Part shown: positions 63,221 through 64,000 of the stretch, one piece after another
Position numbering within the stretch: position 1 is the stretch's first letter
Layout: every line of letters starts with the position of its first letter
Assembly: GCA_023440975.1 (NCBI GenBank)
Contig: JAEZRD010000108.1
Span: forward strand, 1 to 64,000
Direction: 5' to 3'
Length of the DNA stretch: 64,000 nucleotides
Origin: Methanobacteriota archaeon
GTDB lineage: Archaea > Methanobacteriota > Methanobacteria > Methanobacteriales > Methanobacteriaceae
Made by a program: the position numbers and the translations under genes
Notes under the pieces: model-generated
The model's input: the letters and a program-made list of their open reading frames with translations, nothing else
Told to the model about the DNA's origin: nothing
Database searches by the model: none

Positions 63221-64000
63221 CTAATCTTTTTTTACAAAAAACTTTTCAGCTGCATCAATCAAATAATCATCTTCATCTTTAGCAGCTTCTTTAATATTAA
63301 CTGAAATATCATAAAAAATCTTATTAACAATAGATCTAGTAAGATTATCAATAATCTTAACACTACCTTCACTATCTGCTAATTTAACGATAGCCTTTTC
63401 ACTTTCTCTTTGACGAATATCTTCCATGTTAGATCTAAGCTCTCGTAAAATACCTTCAACCTGCATCAATTTAAAAGAATTCTCTAACAACCCAAATTCT
63501 TCTCCAATAATTTTTTCAGCAGCAACAGATTCATTTTCACGTTGAAGACGATTTTTCTCAGCAACCCCTCTTAAATCATCAATATTTAACAAATTAACAT
63601 TTAATTCTTTAACATCATCATTAATATCCCGAGGATTAGCAATATCAATCATCAAAATACTCTTAGGATTCTTATTACAAATAATTGGCTCAACTTTATC
63701 TTTAGTTATAATATAATGAGGAGCAGCAGTAGCACTAATAACAACATCAGCATTAGCTAAATAATGACCAATATCATCAATCAAAATAGATTCACCACCT
63801 AACTCTTTAGCTAACCTATTAGCACGGAAATAAGTTCGATTAGCAACAAAAATAGCTTTTAAATCCTTTTCAGCCATAGCTTTAGCTACTTAAGTACCCA
63901 TTTCACCAGCACCTATAACAAGAACACATTTATTACTTAAATCACCAATAATTTCCTCAGCTAAATCAACAGCCGCAGACCCAATAGAAACACTACCCTG
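63221..64000 (-). pseudogene. hemA: Glutamyl-tRNA reductase, interrupted by an in-frame stop (window edge)
   Basis: Read on the minus strand, the frame is open from the window edge through the HemA NADPH-binding region (VLVIGAGEMGT), then meets TAA at 63890-63892. The frame continues without shift as VAKAMAEKDLKAIFVANRTYFRANRLAKELGG to a stop at 63221. Family members carry GT(L/V)VAKA here, so a Leu codon TTA changed to TAA is the simplest reading. The downstream part keeps the ISATAAPHY motif and the C-terminal dimerisation helices. HemA starts tetrapyrrole synthesis (factor F430, cobamide, heme d1-type cofactors) from Glu-tRNA. A restart at ATG 63877 would lack the catalytic domain. The 5' end is outside the window. 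Confidence 0.85.

Overview
This AT-rich window looks like chromosome of a methanogenic archaeon of the order Methanobacteriales, probably a host-associated Methanobrevibacter- or Methanosphaera-like species; no ribosomal RNA is present to name it more closely. The evidence is archaeal ether-lipid genes (glycerol-1-phosphate dehydrogenase, a UbiA-type geranylgeranyl transferase), coenzyme F420 synthesis (CofC), HypD, a HMf-type histone, topoisomerase VI, aIF-1A and RIO1, cobamide genes (CobS, CbiS-like), and an Asn/Thr-rich adhesin-like protein. Strong GGAGGTGA-type ribosome binding sites precede many TTG start codons.

Layout. 1-1.9 kb: the 5' part of an adhesin-like protein (minus strand) facing a decayed adhesin remnant (plus strand). 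1.8-16.4 kb: mostly housekeeping genes: M48 peptidase, an acyl-CoA dehydrogenase-like oxidoreductase, uracil salvage, tRNA methylation, cobamide assembly, LarC, two tandem GNAT acetyltransferases, QueC, pyruvate carboxylase subunit B, a CPBP protease, a GGCT-like/HEPN-like protein and inositol-phosphate synthase. 16.6-34.5 kb: a cell-surface glycan region with two GT4-type glycosyltransferases, three paralogous GT39-like membrane transferases, a hexapeptide acyltransferase, a flippase, a GT-B-like transferase, a NeuB-type synthase and a NeuA-PseG-like fusion. Together these suggest a nonulosonic (sialic-acid-like) acid that is made, activated, attached and exported. A lipid gene (DGGGP synthase) and a NERD-like protein are interspersed.

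34.5-35.5 kb is a gene-free stretch with a 43-bp-period direct repeat and a palindrome. 35.5-50.3 kb holds core metabolism and translation: HypD, phosphoglycolate phosphatase, PmbA, ThiD, CofC, ProS, EgsA, RpiA, MetG and a MraY-like transferase. 50.4-52.4 kb has a small coiled-coil protein, a GyrI-like protein and MoeA. 52.6-58.4 kb is an information-processing string: aIF-1A, RIO1, KH protein, Top6B, Top6A. 58.5-64 kb has a DUF2284-type protein, GAPDH, an endonuclease IV-like enzyme, a histone, two tiny paralogous proteins, an AAA ATPase and a HemA reading frame interrupted by an in-frame stop at the window edge.

No tRNA, rRNA, CRISPR array or insertion sequence was recognised by eye. The items most worth a second look are the hemA stop codon, the two LQGR-motif microproteins beside the AAA ATPase, the GGCT-HEPN-like fusion, the NERD-like protein lacking its catalytic acid, and the nonulosonic acid locus.
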